DNA from: Noviherbaspirillum sp. UKPF54
GTDB lineage: Bacteria > Pseudomonadota > Gammaproteobacteria > Burkholderiales > Burkholderiaceae_D
Length of the DNA stretch: 64,000 nucleotides
Assembly: GCF_007874125.1 (NCBI RefSeq)
Contig: NZ_CP040128.1
Location: forward strand, 3,906,001-3,970,000
Direction of reading: 5' to 3'
Positions 8,519 through 22,077 of this stretch are shown here, in pieces. The notes beneath the pieces were generated by a model that was not told where the DNA came from, ran no database searches, and was given only the letters and a program-made list of their open reading frames with translations. Numbering within the stretch: the first letter of the stretch is position 1; each line of letters starts with the position of its first letter. The position numbers were made by a program, and so were the translations under genes.

Positions 8519-8948
8519 CATCCGGCTGCGAGATTGGCTGGACAGGGTGGTGCGCGGCGGGCTGGGAGCGCACTTTCGCCACCGCCTTTTCAATCGTGCG
8601 CAACAGGGTTTCAGGATTGAAGGGTTTGACGATGTAGCCGCAGGCGCCGTGTTCGATGGCTTCCATCACGGTATCGCGGTCCTTGTTACCGGTCACCATC
8701 AACACTTCAATCTGCGGCACCTGGGCCTTGATGCGCTTTAACACTTCCAGCCCGCTCAGGTCGGGCATCACGATATCGAGGCAAACGATTTTCGGCTGCA
8801 GCTTTTCGATCAGCGCCAGGCCGATCTGCCCTTTGCCCGCCTCGCCGACGACATGATATTTGTTCGCGTTGAGCAGATGCCGCATCATCGAGCGGCTGAT
8901 GTCGTTGTCGTCGATGATGAGGAAGGTAACGTCGTTCAGGCTGGACAT
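8493..8948 (-). CDS. Single-domain response regulator (CheY-like)
   Basis: The 151-aa protein is essentially one receiver domain. The acidic pair DD is near residues 13-14, the phospho-acceptor Asp lies in CLDIVMPDLSG (about 58), Thr lies in VTGNKD (about 86) and Lys lies in VKPFNPE (about 108). A short Gln/Pro/Ala tail follows. It has no output domain, so it probably acts by protein-protein contact or as a phosphate shuttle. It sits directly downstream of the HD-GYP regulator and hybrid kinase on the same strand, which suggests the three form one pathway. Confidence 0.93.
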   Translation of the reverse strand: MSSLNDVTFLIIDDNDISRSMMRHLLNANKYHVVGEAGKGQIGLALIEKLQPKIVCLDIVMPDLSGLEVLKRIKAQVPQIEVLMVTGNKDRDTVMEAIEHGACGYIVKPFNPETLLRTIEKAVAKVRSQPAAHHPVQPISQPDVSAAPGQA

Positions 8949-8988
8949 GGCGCCCTCTTATTAATATTGCTGTCGAGCAATTATCTAC

Positions 8989-10116
8989 TCAAAAGTCTTC
9001 CTCGTCATCACTGAAGCGCTTGGCGATATCCCGGAACGTTTCCTCGATGTCCAGGAAGGCATCGAGCACGTCCGGGTCAAAATGCGTGCCGCGGCCTTCC
9101 TTCATGATGCCGAGCGCCTTCTCGTGGCTGAACGGGGGCTTGTAGATGCGCCGCGAGATGAGGGCATCGTACACGTCGGCCACCGCCATCAGGCGCGCGG
9201 CGAGCGGGATGGCGTCGCCCTTCAAGCCCTGCGGGTAGCCGCTGCCGTCCCATTTCTCCTGGTGCGAAAAGGTGATCTCGCGCGCAAAGCGCAGGAACTC
9301 GTTGCTGCCGCCGAGGTATTTTTCCAGCGACACGATCGCATCGCGCCCGTACACGGTGTGCAGCTTCATGAGCTCGAATTCATCGGCATCCAGCTTGCCG
9401 GGCTTGAGCAGGATGCGGTCCGGCACGCCGACCTTGCCGATGTCGTGCAGCGGCGCCGACTTGAACAGCAGGTCGATGTTTTCCGCCGTCAGTTCGCCGC
9501 AAAAGCGCGGATGCGCGGCAAGCTGCCGCGCCAGCGCGGCGACGTAGTGCTGGGTGCGGCGAATATGGTTGCCGGTTTCGTTGTCGCGCGCCTCGGCCAG
9601 CAGGGCCATCGCCAGGATCGTCGCTTCCTGCATCCTGACCAGGTCCCGGGTGCGCTCGGCCACCAGGTGCTCCAGCAACCGGCTCTGGTCCTGCAGGCAC
9701 AGCCGCACATGGCGCAGGTTGATCTGGGTCGCCACACGCGAGCGCACGATGGCCGGGCTGATCGGCTTGGCGATGTAGTCGGCCGCCCCCAGGCTCAATC
9801 CCATTTCCTCATCCTCCGGGCGGATCTTTGCGGTCAGGAAGATCACCGGTATGTCGGCCGTCGCGCGGTCTGCCTTCAGGCGCCGGCAGGTTTCGTAGCC
9901 GTCGAGCTCGGGCATCATCACGTCCAGCAGGATCAGGTCCGGATGCGGCGCGCTGGAGGCGATCTGCAGCGCCTTCAGGCCACCGGTGGCGATCTTCAGC
10001 TTGTACCGGTCCTTGAGCAGCGCCGACAGCAGCGCGATGTTGTCGGGCGTGTCGTCGACGATCAGGATGGTCGGCTTTGTTTCGGGCTGGCGCGGGCTGT
10101 TCATGGTCTGGATCAT
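8989..10116 (-). CDS. Response regulator with HD-GYP phosphodiesterase domain
   Basis: The 375-aa RpfG-like protein has a receiver domain (about 15-130, acceptor Asp in LILLDVMMPELDG) and a C-terminal HD-GYP domain (about 165-365). Catalytic motifs HDIGKVG (near 225) and the GYP signature GSGYPQGL are intact, so it should hydrolyse cyclic-di-GMP. Its start lies 3 bp after the stop of the hybrid kinase, so the two are co-transcribed and the kinase is the likely phosphodonor. An alternative start is the Met at residue 5. Confidence 0.95.
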   Translation of the reverse strand: MIQTMNSPRQPETKPTILIVDDTPDNIALLSALLKDRYKLKIATGGLKALQIASSAPHPDLILLDVMMPELDGYETCRRLKADRATADIPVIFLTAKIRPEDEEMGLSLGAADYIAKPISPAIVRSRVATQINLRHVRLCLQDQSRLLEHLVAERTRDLVRMQEATILAMALLAEARDNETGNHIRRTQHYVAALARQLAAHPRFCGELTAENIDLLFKSAPLHDIGKVGVPDRILLKPGKLDADEFELMKLHTVYGRDAIVSLEKYLGGSNEFLRFAREITFSHQEKWDGSGYPQGLKGDAIPLAARLMAVADVYDALISRRIYKPPFSHEKALGIMKEGRGTHFDPDVLDAFLDIEETFRDIAKRFSDDEEDF

Positions 10117-10119
10117 CCT

Positions 10120-14343
<4,224 letters not shown>

Positions 14344-14449
14344 GGTTGATCAGGGCGGTGGCGGGCAGCCGCTTGCGCCTCTGATATTGGAAAAATTGAT
14401 ACAGGGAAACAATATCAGATTCGCCGCGCGGCGGCACCCGGTGCGGGAT

Positions 14450-15415
14450 TTATTGTGTCGTGAAAGACCAGGAGCGGTTGACCGGTATGCCATCGATCGT
14501 GCCGGCGAACTGCACGTCGTAGGTGATGCCGTGAGCCAGCGGAGCGAGCGGGATGATGGCGGCGGCCGACGGCGAGGCATGGGCATCGACCGCGACCGAA
14601 GGCGTTCTCGGGTTGGCCGCCCCCACCACCAGCTGCGCCGGCAAGTCGGCGCCGCCGTGCGGGCGCACGGTGAAGCTGTCGACCAGCACGGTGGCCACGA
14701 TATTGGCATGCACGCTGATCGGATAGCCGACTTCGTTCCGGTCCGGCACCGGGTCGGGCGATTCGTTATCGCTGAAGAAGTTGACCGGCACGCGCTGCTG
14801 CCCGGAGAACGGATAGGTCACCACGCTGCCGCCGGCCAGCCCCTGGTCGAGCCCGATGGCGGCGAAATTGGTGGTGAAATAGGTCGCGCCGCCGTTCACC
14901 GATGCCGCGCCCGCGCCGGCTTCCTTGAACATCGGCTCGAACACCAGGAAGCGGTGATAGATCGCCGCGATCAAGTCTTCGGCCGCCTTGAAGCCGGACG
15001 TGCTGCCGGTGCTGGAAATGACTTCGCCGTAGGCGTAGTTATCGTGGGGCAGGACATAGCCGGCGGCGGCGAGGCGATCGGCGACCTGCACGCCGGTGAA
15101 GCCGGGATTTCCCTGTGTCTGCTCGTGCGTGATGACGTTATTGATCTTCTGGTAATTGGAGTGGCCGAGCGCCGCGGCATCGATCTTGCCATTGCGCGTC
15201 AGCGCCGCCAGCCCGAGCTGTCCGCGGCGGAAGTTGAACCAGTTAAAGCCGTCCGTTGCCGTATCGCCTGTCGACTGCGGCGCACTTGGCTCGTTGGTGG
15301 CAGCCGTTGCCGCCGCCGGAGAGAGGGTGCTGGAATCGCTGGCGCCGCCGCCGCATGCGGCAAGGACGAGCGCGGCGAACAAGACAGACAGTGGCAGACG
15401 GATGGATCGCCCCAT
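14450..15415 (-). CDS. CAP/SCP-domain lipoprotein
   Basis: The 321-aa protein has a lipoprotein signal (MGRSIRLPLSVLFAALVLAAC, lipobox LAAC) followed by a Ser/Ala/Thr-rich linker. A CAP (SCP/PR-1, YkwD-like) domain follows from about residue 60: FNWFNFRRGQLGLAALTRNGKIDAAALGHSNY, then the HEQTQGNPGFTG motif. The C-terminal region (about 235-321) looks like a beta-sandwich add-on. Bacterial CAP proteins are exported and poorly understood. The start at 15415 is preferred because of an AAGGAA site and the signal peptide. Confidence 0.85.
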   Translation of the reverse strand: MGRSIRLPLSVLFAALVLAACGGGASDSSTLSPAAATAATNEPSAPQSTGDTATDGFNWFNFRRGQLGLAALTRNGKIDAAALGHSNYQKINNVITHEQTQGNPGFTGVQVADRLAAAGYVLPHDNYAYGEVISSTGSTSGFKAAEDLIAAIYHRFLVFEPMFKEAGAGAASVNGGATYFTTNFAAIGLDQGLAGGSVVTYPFSGQQRVPVNFFSDNESPDPVPDRNEVGYPISVHANIVATVLVDSFTVRPHGGADLPAQLVVGAANPRTPSVAVDAHASPSAAAIIPLAPLAHGITYDVQFAGTIDGIPVNRSWSFTTQ

Positions 15416-15574
15416 TGAATATTCCTTAAGAAAAAAGTGGCGTAGCGAATGCGATCGCGGAAATGAAATTTTCACGTTAGATGGACTCGGTCGCGTTCAG
15501 TTGCAAGCCGTGCGGAAAATTGTGCGCAATCGAGATAAGCGGCCGCATCTGGTCGCATCCGCAACGGCGCACCT

Positions 15575-16996
15575 TTAGGCCAGCGCCGGAAAACGCACCT
15601 CGACCTTCAGCCCCTTGCCATTCGGTCCATCCAGCAAGCGCACCGATGCGCCGTGCATGGCGGCGATGTCGCGCACGATCGCCAGGCCCAGGCCGGTGCC
15701 TTCCGCATTGATCGACTGCGCCAGAGCGGCGCGGTAAAACGGCGCGAACACTTTCTCGCGCTCGGCGGCGGCGATGCCGGGGCCGCTGTCCTCCACCTCG
15801 AGCACGGCTTGCGCTTCATTCAACACGCGCAGCGTCACCCTGCCGCCGGGCGGCGTATAGCGGATCGCGTTGTCGAGCAGGTTGGCGACCATCTCGTGCA
15901 GCAGCAATGCGTTGCCGCGCACCCTGGCTTCGTCGGCGCCCTCCAGCGACAGGTCGATCCCCTTCTGCACCGCCTGCTGCGCCAGCTCCAGACCGGCCTG
16001 GCGCACGACGTCAACCAGCGACATGTAACTCAGCTCGCCGGCCGCCGCGCCGTGCCCGGCGCGCGCCAGCGTCAGCAGCCGGTTGGCCAGGTGCACGGTG
16101 GCGTCGGTGGTGCGCGCGATGCCCTCGACGATGTCGCGCAGCGCCTGCGGGTCGTTTTCGCGCAAGGCCAGCTCGGCCTGCGTCTTGAGCACCGTCAGCG
16201 GCGTGCGCAGCTGGTGCGACGCGTCGGCGATGAAGCGGCGCTGTCCCGCGATGAGCGCCTGCAGGCGCGACATGTAGCCGTTCATGGCCACCACCAGCGG
16301 CTGCACTTCCTTGTGCACCAGGGACGGGTCGAAGTCGTCGAGGTCGGTGGGCGCGCGCTGCTCGACCTGGTGCTTCAGGCGCATGAGCGGCCGCAGCACG
16401 AAGCGCACCGCGAACCATGCCAGCAGGGCCGCCGCCAGCACCAGCACCGCCTGCCGCCACAGGGTGTCGAGCAGGATCTTGCGCGACAGGTCGCGCCGCG
16501 CCTCGCGCGATTCGCCCACCTGGATCAGGGCGATGCCGCGCATGCTGTCGTCGTACACCGGCTGGTACAGCGCGGCGATGCGCACCTCCTCGCCGCGATA
16601 GTCGGCATAGTAGAAATACACGAGCGCCGGGTAGGCATCGGAGCGCACCGTGTTTTTCGGCAGCGGCGGCAAGTCGCCGTAGCCGGACACGAATTCGCCG
16701 TTGACGCCGGTGACCTTGTAGTACAGCCGGCCCAGCGTGTCGGTCTCGAAACTGTCCAGGGCGACGTAGGGGACGTCGGCCACGACCTTGCCGCCGGCCA
16801 CGCTCACGCGTTCGGCCAGCGCCCGGGTGGAAGCCAGCAACGAGCGGTCGTACGCCATGTCGGCGGCGTCGAGCGCGTCGCGGTAGACCGAGACGGCATC
16901 GAAGCCGACCAGCACGAACAGGGGCAACAGCAGCCAGCGCAGCAGCTGGCCGCGCAGGCTGCCCAGCGCGGGGCCGCGCCCGGCAGCCACCCTCAC
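15575..16996 (-). CDS. Sensor histidine kinase, TctE-like
   Basis: The 473-aa membrane kinase has TM1 (about 20-38), a periplasmic sensor (about 40-175), TM2 (about 180-200) and a HAMP-like linker. HisKA carries ADASHQLRTPLTVLKTQ (His near 261), and HATPase carries NLLDNAIRY, GPGI and GTGLGLAI. Its layout matches TctE/BctE kinases that sense tricarboxylates, often through a Bug-type binding protein. The start overlaps the stop of the response regulator by 4 bp (ATGA). The divergent Bug gene at 17914 supports a TctE-type role, but the ligand is unknown. Confidence 0.9.
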   Translation of the reverse strand: MRVAAGRGPALGSLRGQLLRWLLLPLFVLVGFDAVSVYRDALDAADMAYDRSLLASTRALAERVSVAGGKVVADVPYVALDSFETDTLGRLYYKVTGVNGEFVSGYGDLPPLPKNTVRSDAYPALVYFYYADYRGEEVRIAALYQPVYDDSMRGIALIQVGESREARRDLSRKILLDTLWRQAVLVLAAALLAWFAVRFVLRPLMRLKHQVEQRAPTDLDDFDPSLVHKEVQPLVVAMNGYMSRLQALIAGQRRFIADASHQLRTPLTVLKTQAELALRENDPQALRDIVEGIARTTDATVHLANRLLTLARAGHGAAAGELSYMSLVDVVRQAGLELAQQAVQKGIDLSLEGADEARVRGNALLLHEMVANLLDNAIRYTPPGGRVTLRVLNEAQAVLEVEDSGPGIAAAEREKVFAPFYRAALAQSINAEGTGLGLAIVRDIAAMHGASVRLLDGPNGKGLKVEVRFPALA

Positions 16997-17670
16997 TTCG
17001 TCGCTTCCAGCAGATAGCCCAGCCCGCGCAGCGTGGTGATGGCGACCCGGCCCTGGTCTGCGCGCTCAAGCTTCTTGCGCAGGCGGTGCACGTAGATCTC
17101 GATGGCGTCGCGCCCGGCGTCATCCGCCAGCGAGAACACTTCGTCGAACAGTTTCTCTTTCGAGACGGCGCGGCCGGCGCGCGTGATGAGCACCTCCAGC
17201 ACCGCGTGTTCGCGCGGCGTGAGGGCCAGCGGCGCGGCGCCGTAGGTGAACATGCGCGACACGGTGTCGAAGCTGAGCGCGCCGCACTGCAGCACCACCG
17301 CTTCGCTGCCCCGGGCGCGGCGCAGCAAGGCTTTCACGCGCGCTTCCAGCTCGGCCAGCTCGAACGGCTTGGCGAGATAGTCGTCGGCGCCCAGGTTCAG
17401 GCCCTGCACGCGGTCGTTCAGGCCGCCGCGCGCGGTCAGCACCAGCACCGGCGTCTTGCTGCCGCGCGCGCGCATGCGCTTCAACACGTCGAGCCCGTCC
17501 ATTTTCGGCAGCGTCAGGTCGAGGATGACCAGCGCGTATTCCTGCGTGTGCAGGAGCGTGTCGGCGTCGGCGCCGTTCATCGCGCATTCGACCGTCAGGC
17601 GCGCATCCTGCAGCGCCTTGCCGATCCAGTGCGACAGCTCGGCATGATCTTCAACCAACAGGATACGCAT
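16993..17670 (-). CDS. OmpR-family response regulator, TctD-like
   Basis: The 225-aa protein has an N-terminal receiver (MRILLVEDHAEL, acceptor Asp in LVILDLTLPKMDG near 51, Lys in LAKPFE) and a C-terminal winged-helix DNA-binding domain (about 125-220). It is paired with the TctE-like kinase through a 4-bp overlap and is transcribed divergently from the Bug/ABC-transporter operon, its probable target. The start at 17670 is chosen because family members begin MRILLVED; the longer upstream frame lacks similarity. Confidence 0.93.
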   Translation of the reverse strand: MRILLVEDHAELSHWIGKALQDARLTVECAMNGADADTLLHTQEYALVILDLTLPKMDGLDVLKRMRARGSKTPVLVLTARGGLNDRVQGLNLGADDYLAKPFELAELEARVKALLRRARGSEAVVLQCGALSFDTVSRMFTYGAAPLALTPREHAVLEVLITRAGRAVSKEKLFDEVFSLADDAGRDAIEIYVHRLRKKLERADQGRVAITTLRGLGYLLEATK

Positions 17671-17913
17671 AGGCAGGTTCGTCGAAATGGAATGAAAATG
17701 CGGGTACGGCACAGGTTCTCGCAGGAACGTCATTATGACCCGCGCGCCCTGTTTCGTCATATCCGCATTATCCGATTTACAAAAGGACAAGGCGGCAACG
17801 GTGGCGCATTAGCAATCATTTAATAACCATGCGAACAAGCGCCGGGGCGCATTACTGAAAGCCAATTGAAAGACGCCCCCGCTTAACATGCATATCAACT
17901 CATAGAGGCTTCC
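17671..17913. promoter_or_regulatory. Divergent promoter region, TctDE-like pair and transporter operon
   Basis: This 243-bp gene-free stretch separates the response-regulator start from the Bug-protein start. It is AT-richer than its surroundings (notably 17801-17830). It should hold both promoters and the binding site of the TctD-like regulator; I could not identify a clear operator by eye. Confidence 0.5.
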
Positions 17914-18906
17914 ATGATGCACATGCTGGTCAGATACGCGATGAAATTGGGGACGGCGCTGCTGCTGGCCGCGCACGCCCACGCCGCCACGCCCGCCCAG
18001 CCGGACGCGGAATGCATCGTGCCTTCCAAGCCGGGCGGCGGCTTCGACCTGACCTGCAAGCTGGCGCAGAAGGGCATGCAGATCGTCGCGCCCAAACGCG
18101 CGGATGCCGCCATGCATATCGGCTATCTGCCGGGCGGTATCGGCGCGGTCGCCTGGAGCGCCTATACCTCGCAGCGGCGCGCGGAAGCCGATACGCTGGT
18201 GGCGTTTTCGGGCGGCTCGCTGCTCAACATCGCGCTGGGCAAATTCGGCAACGCGTCGGTCAACGACGTGCGCTGGGTGGCGGCGCTCGCCGCCGACTAC
18301 GGCATGATCGCGGTGCGCGACGATGCGCCCTACCGCAACCTGCGCGAACTGGTCGATGCCTTGAAGCGCGACCCGTCCAAGGTGGCCATCGGCGCCGGCG
18401 GCACCATCGGCAGCCAGGACTGGATCAAGATGGCCTTGATCGCCAAGCACGATCGCATCGCCCCGAAATCGCTGCGCTTCGTCGCCTTCGAAGGCGGCGG
18501 GGAAGCGTTTACCGCGCTCATGGCGGGCCATGTGCAGGTCGTCTCCGGCGACGCGTCGGAGGCTTCGCTGCACATCGGCACCGGCAAGATCCGCGTGCTG
18601 GCAGTGCTGTCGGACGCGCGCCTGCCGGGCGTGCTGGCCAACGTGCCAACCGCGCGCGAGCAGGGCTTCGACGTGAGCTGGCCGCTCATCCGCGGCGTGT
18701 ACATGGGACCGAAGGTGCCCGACGCCGACTACCGCAAATGGGTAGCGAAATTCGACCGGGCGCTGGCGACGCAGGCGTTCAACGACGTGCGCGCGGGTTA
18801 CGGCCTGTATCCGTTCGCCATGACCGGCGCGGAACTCACCGACTACATAAGACAAACCGTGGACAACTACGGCAGGCAAGTCAAGGAATTGGGTTTGATT
18901 CGATAG
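17914..18906 (+). CDS. Bug-family periplasmic binding protein (TctC-like)
   Basis: The 330-aa protein has a signal peptide (about 1-25) and the Bug/TctC fold: a first strand leading into PSKPGGGFDLTCKL, then YLPGGIGAVAWSAY, VKIGAGGTIGS-type loops and a C-terminal VKELGLIR. Bug proteins bind carboxylates such as citrate, usually for TctAB transporters. No tctA or tctB is present here; instead an ABC iron-type transporter follows. It could therefore be a sensing partner for the divergent TctE-like kinase, as described for BctC/BctE in Bordetella. The ligand is unknown. Confidence 0.9.
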   Translation: MMHMLVRYAMKLGTALLLAAHAHAATPAQPDAECIVPSKPGGGFDLTCKLAQKGMQIVAPKRADAAMHIGYLPGGIGAVAWSAYTSQRRAEADTLVAFSGGSLLNIALGKFGNASVNDVRWVAALAADYGMIAVRDDAPYRNLRELVDALKRDPSKVAIGAGGTIGSQDWIKMALIAKHDRIAPKSLRFVAFEGGGEAFTALMAGHVQVVSGDASEASLHIGTGKIRVLAVLSDARLPGVLANVPTAREQGFDVSWPLIRGVYMGPKVPDADYRKWVAKFDRALATQAFNDVRAGYGLYPFAMTGAELTDYIRQTVDNYGRQVKELGLIR

Positions 18907-18942
18907 GCACGGCCCGTGCCATTTATAAAAGGAGTGGACAAC

Positions 18943-20043
18943 ATGATCTCGAAGCACATCATCGCACGCGCATTCGCGGCGGCATTCGCCGCCGTCGCCA
19001 TCCAGGCCTCGGCCCAGGCTCCGGCCGGCTATCCGGCCGATTACGCAAAAATCGTCGACGCCGCCAAGCACGAAGGCAAGCTGGTGGTCTATGCCGCCAC
19101 CGACACCAAGGCGGCCGAGCCGCTGATCAAGGATTTCAATGCGCTGTACCCGGACATCAAGGTCGAGTACAACGACATGAACTCGACCGAGATCTACAAC
19201 CGCTACATCTCCGAAATCGCCGCCGGCGGCGCCACCGCCGACGTACTGTGGTCGTCCGCGATGGACCTGCAGATCAAGCTGGTCAACGACGGCTACGGCC
19301 TGCAGTACAAGTCGCCGGAGCTGGCCGCGCTGCCGTTCTGGGCATCGATGAACAACACCGCCTACGGCACGACCTTCGAGCCTGCCGTGTTCGTCTACAA
19401 CAAGCGCCAGGTGACCGGCGACGAGATCCCGCAGACGCACGCCGACTTCGCCAGGCTCTTGACGACCAAGACCGACAAGTTCAAGGACAAGGTCATCACC
19501 TACGACATCGAGAAATCCGGCGTCGGCTTCATGTTCATCACGCAGGACCTGCGCGTCAACGACAAGTTCTGGGACCTGGCCAAGGCCCTGGGCACGGCCA
19601 GCGTGCGCGTGCAGTCGTCGACCGGCACCATGCTCGAGCGCGTCTCGTCCGGCGAGAACCTGCTCGGCTACAACGTGATGGGCTCCTACGCGCTGGTGCG
19701 TGCGAAGAAGGACCCGAACCTGGGCGTGGTGATTCCGAAGGATTACACGCTGGTGCTGTCGCGCGTGCAGTTCATCAGCAAGAGCACCAAGCACCCGAAC
19801 GCGGCCAAGCTGTGGATCGACTACCTGCTCTCCAAGCGCGGCCAGACCATCATCTCCAACGACTCCAAGCTGTACGCCATCCGCAGCGACGTGCACGGCG
19901 AGACCAGCTCGGTCGAACTGTCCAAGGAAATCGGCAACGGCCTGAAGCCGCTGCAAGTCAACGTGATGATGCTGCAGTACATGGACCAGGCCAAGCGCCT
20001 GGCCTTCCTGAAGCAGTGGAAAGAGGCGATGGCGAAGAAGTAA
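18943..20043 (+). CDS. ABC transporter substrate-binding protein, Fbp/Afu type
   Basis: The 366-aa periplasmic protein has a signal peptide (about 1-25, ASAQAPA) and a bacterial extracellular binding protein fold of the iron(III)/2-aminoethylphosphonate class (AGYPADYAKIVDAAKHEGKL, then the ADVLWSS loop). The start at 18943 is favoured by AAAAGGAG eight bases upstream. It lies 36 bp after the Bug gene and before its cognate permease and ATPase. The substrate could be ferric ion, a ferric-carboxylate complex or an organophosphonate; the sequence alone does not decide. Confidence 0.88.
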   Translation: MISKHIIARAFAAAFAAVAIQASAQAPAGYPADYAKIVDAAKHEGKLVVYAATDTKAAEPLIKDFNALYPDIKVEYNDMNSTEIYNRYISEIAAGGATADVLWSSAMDLQIKLVNDGYGLQYKSPELAALPFWASMNNTAYGTTFEPAVFVYNKRQVTGDEIPQTHADFARLLTTKTDKFKDKVITYDIEKSGVGFMFITQDLRVNDKFWDLAKALGTASVRVQSSTGTMLERVSSGENLLGYNVMGSYALVRAKKDPNLGVVIPKDYTLVLSRVQFISKSTKHPNAAKLWIDYLLSKRGQTIISNDSKLYAIRSDVHGETSSVELSKEIGNGLKPLQVNVMMLQYMDQAKRLAFLKQWKEAMAKK

Positions 20044-20076
20044 GCGCGCCGCGCTCCACGGAGGAAGCGGCGCGCT
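20043..20076 (+). terminator. Intra-operon hairpin after the binding-protein gene
   Basis: A perfect 10-bp stem, AGCGCGCCGC (20043-20052) with GCGGCGCGCT (20067-20076), closes a 14-nt loop and lacks a T tract. Such hairpins between binding-protein and permease genes commonly stabilise the upstream mRNA or attenuate readthrough. The remaining 150 bp up to the permease show no gene. Confidence 0.6.
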
Positions 20077-20223
20077 CTAGCGGCCCTTCCATCCAAGGCC
20101 CACTTCCTCCCCGAAGCGGGCCCTGCCCCGACAGCCGCACATGCCCGTTCCCCTTGCGCCCTACGGCAGGGGAGGCGGACGGCGCACACCCGGGGCGCAC
20201 ATGAATACAACATCGAGACACGC

Positions 20224-22020
20224 ATGCAAACCCTGACACTCCCCCAACCGGCGGCCATCGAGCGCCGCTCGTGGGCCGCGCGCCTGAACTGGCCGCGCGG
20301 CGTGGTCGTCGCGCTCGCCGCCACGGCCATCTTCCTGCCGCTGGCGCTGATCTTTTACCAGAGCCTGCTGTCGGCTCCGTTCTTCGTGCCGTCAAAAACC
20401 TTCGGCCTGGATGCCTTCCGCTTCATTTTCGAGGACGATGATTTTCGCCAGGCGTTCGTCAACGGCATGATCCTCGCCACGGGCCTGGCCGTCATCGCCG
20501 TGCCGCTGGGCGCGATGCTGGCCTTCCTGATGGTACGCACCGACCTGCCGGGCCGCACCTGGATCGGACCACTTTTGCTGGTGCCGATCTTCGTGTCGCC
20601 GATGGTGATGGGGTTCGGCTACGTGGTGTCGATGGGCCCGGTCGGGTTCTACACGCTGTGGGTCAAGGAACTGACCGGCGTGCAGCCCTGGAACATCTAT
20701 TCGTTCGCCTCCATCGTGATCATCGCCGGCCTGACCCACGTGCCGCACGTCTACCTGTACTCGTCGTCCGCCTTGAAGAGCCTCGGCTCGGACGTCGAGG
20801 AAGCGGCGCGCGTGGCGGGCGCCTCGCCGCTGCAGGTGGCGCTGAACGTGTCGCTGCCGATGATCATGCCGGCGCTGGCCTACGCGGCGGTGCTGGTGTT
20901 CTTCCTCGGCTTCGAGGTGTTCGGCCTGGTGCTGGTGCTGGGCGACCCGGAAGGGCACCTGGTGCTGTCGACCTACCTGTACAAGCTGACCAACAAGCTC
21001 GGCACGCCGTCCTACCACCTGATGGCGGCGGTCGCCGTGTGCCTGGTGGCGGTGACGATGCCGCTGGTGATGCTGCAGCGCTGGCTCCTGAAATCGGCCA
21101 ACAAGTATGTGTCGATCAAGGGCAAGGGCGCGCGCCAGAAGGCGCTGCCGCTCGGCAAATGGAAGTGGATCGCGTTCGCCTTCATCGCCGCCTGGCTGGT
21201 CTTCACCATCGTCATGCCACTGTCGGGCATCGCGCTGCGCTCGTTCGTGTCCTACTGGGGCGAGGGCGTCAAGCTGTCCGAGGCATTCACGCTGCAGCAC
21301 TTCAAGGACATCCTGGAGCAGCCCTCGCTCATGCGCGGCATTTTGAACACGGTGCTGATCGGCGTGATCGGCGGCGCCATCGCGGTGGCCTGCTACTCCG
21401 CGATCGCGCTGGCCGGCCACCGCAAGCCGGACGGCATCACGCGCTTTCTCGACTACAGCGTGCTGATTCCGCGCGCGGTGCCGGGATTGCTGGCCGGCCT
21501 GTCCTTCCTGTGGGTGTTCCTGTTCGTTCCGGCGGTATTGGAAAGCATGCTGCAATGGTTCGACAACAGCGTCGCGCAATGGCTGATCGACAACCTGATC
21601 CCGCAGCTGCGCGCGCTGCGCTCGACCATCTTCTCGGTCTGGATCGCCTATTCGGTGGTCTGGATGGCCTACGGCCTGCGCCTGATCTCGACGTCGCTCT
21701 TGCAGGTCGGCCCGGAGCTGGAGGAAGCCGCGCGCGCCGTCGGCGCCTCGCGCGGCCAGGTCACGCGCGACGTGACGCTGCCGCTGGTGAAGTTCGGCCT
21801 GCTGGGCGCGTGGCTGATGGTGTTCCTGATCTTCGAGCGCGAATATTCGACCGGCGTGTACCTGCTGTCGCCCGGCACGGAAGTCATCGGCGCGATGCTG
21901 GTGTCGATGTGGGCGGCCGGCGCGACCGACCTGGTGGCGGCGCTATCGTTCATCAACATCCTGCTGGTGGCGATCGGCCTGGGCATCGCGCTGCGCTTCG
22001 GCATCAAGCTGCACGATTAA
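20224..22020 (+). CDS. ABC transporter permease, FbpB-like fused double permease
   Basis: The 598-aa inner-membrane protein contains two BPD_transp_1 permease halves in one chain, as in FbpB/AfuB. Each half ends in an EAA loop: EEAARVAGASPLQVALNVSLP (about 195-215) and EEAARAVGASRGQVTRDVTLP (about 500-520). About 12 TM segments can be seen. The fused architecture is usual for this family. It forms a transporter with the preceding binding protein and the following ATPase. Confidence 0.93.
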   Translation: MQTLTLPQPAAIERRSWAARLNWPRGVVVALAATAIFLPLALIFYQSLLSAPFFVPSKTFGLDAFRFIFEDDDFRQAFVNGMILATGLAVIAVPLGAMLAFLMVRTDLPGRTWIGPLLLVPIFVSPMVMGFGYVVSMGPVGFYTLWVKELTGVQPWNIYSFASIVIIAGLTHVPHVYLYSSSALKSLGSDVEEAARVAGASPLQVALNVSLPMIMPALAYAAVLVFFLGFEVFGLVLVLGDPEGHLVLSTYLYKLTNKLGTPSYHLMAAVAVCLVAVTMPLVMLQRWLLKSANKYVSIKGKGARQKALPLGKWKWIAFAFIAAWLVFTIVMPLSGIALRSFVSYWGEGVKLSEAFTLQHFKDILEQPSLMRGILNTVLIGVIGGAIAVACYSAIALAGHRKPDGITRFLDYSVLIPRAVPGLLAGLSFLWVFLFVPAVLESMLQWFDNSVAQWLIDNLIPQLRALRSTIFSVWIAYSVVWMAYGLRLISTSLLQVGPELEEAARAVGASRGQVTRDVTLPLVKFGLLGAWLMVFLIFEREYSTGVYLLSPGTEVIGAMLVSMWAAGATDLVAALSFINILLVAIGLGIALRFGIKLHD

Positions 22021-22077
22021 ACAATTTGAGCAAGCCGCGATCGCATTTTCGTGCCTGCGGCGCAAAAGGAAAACATC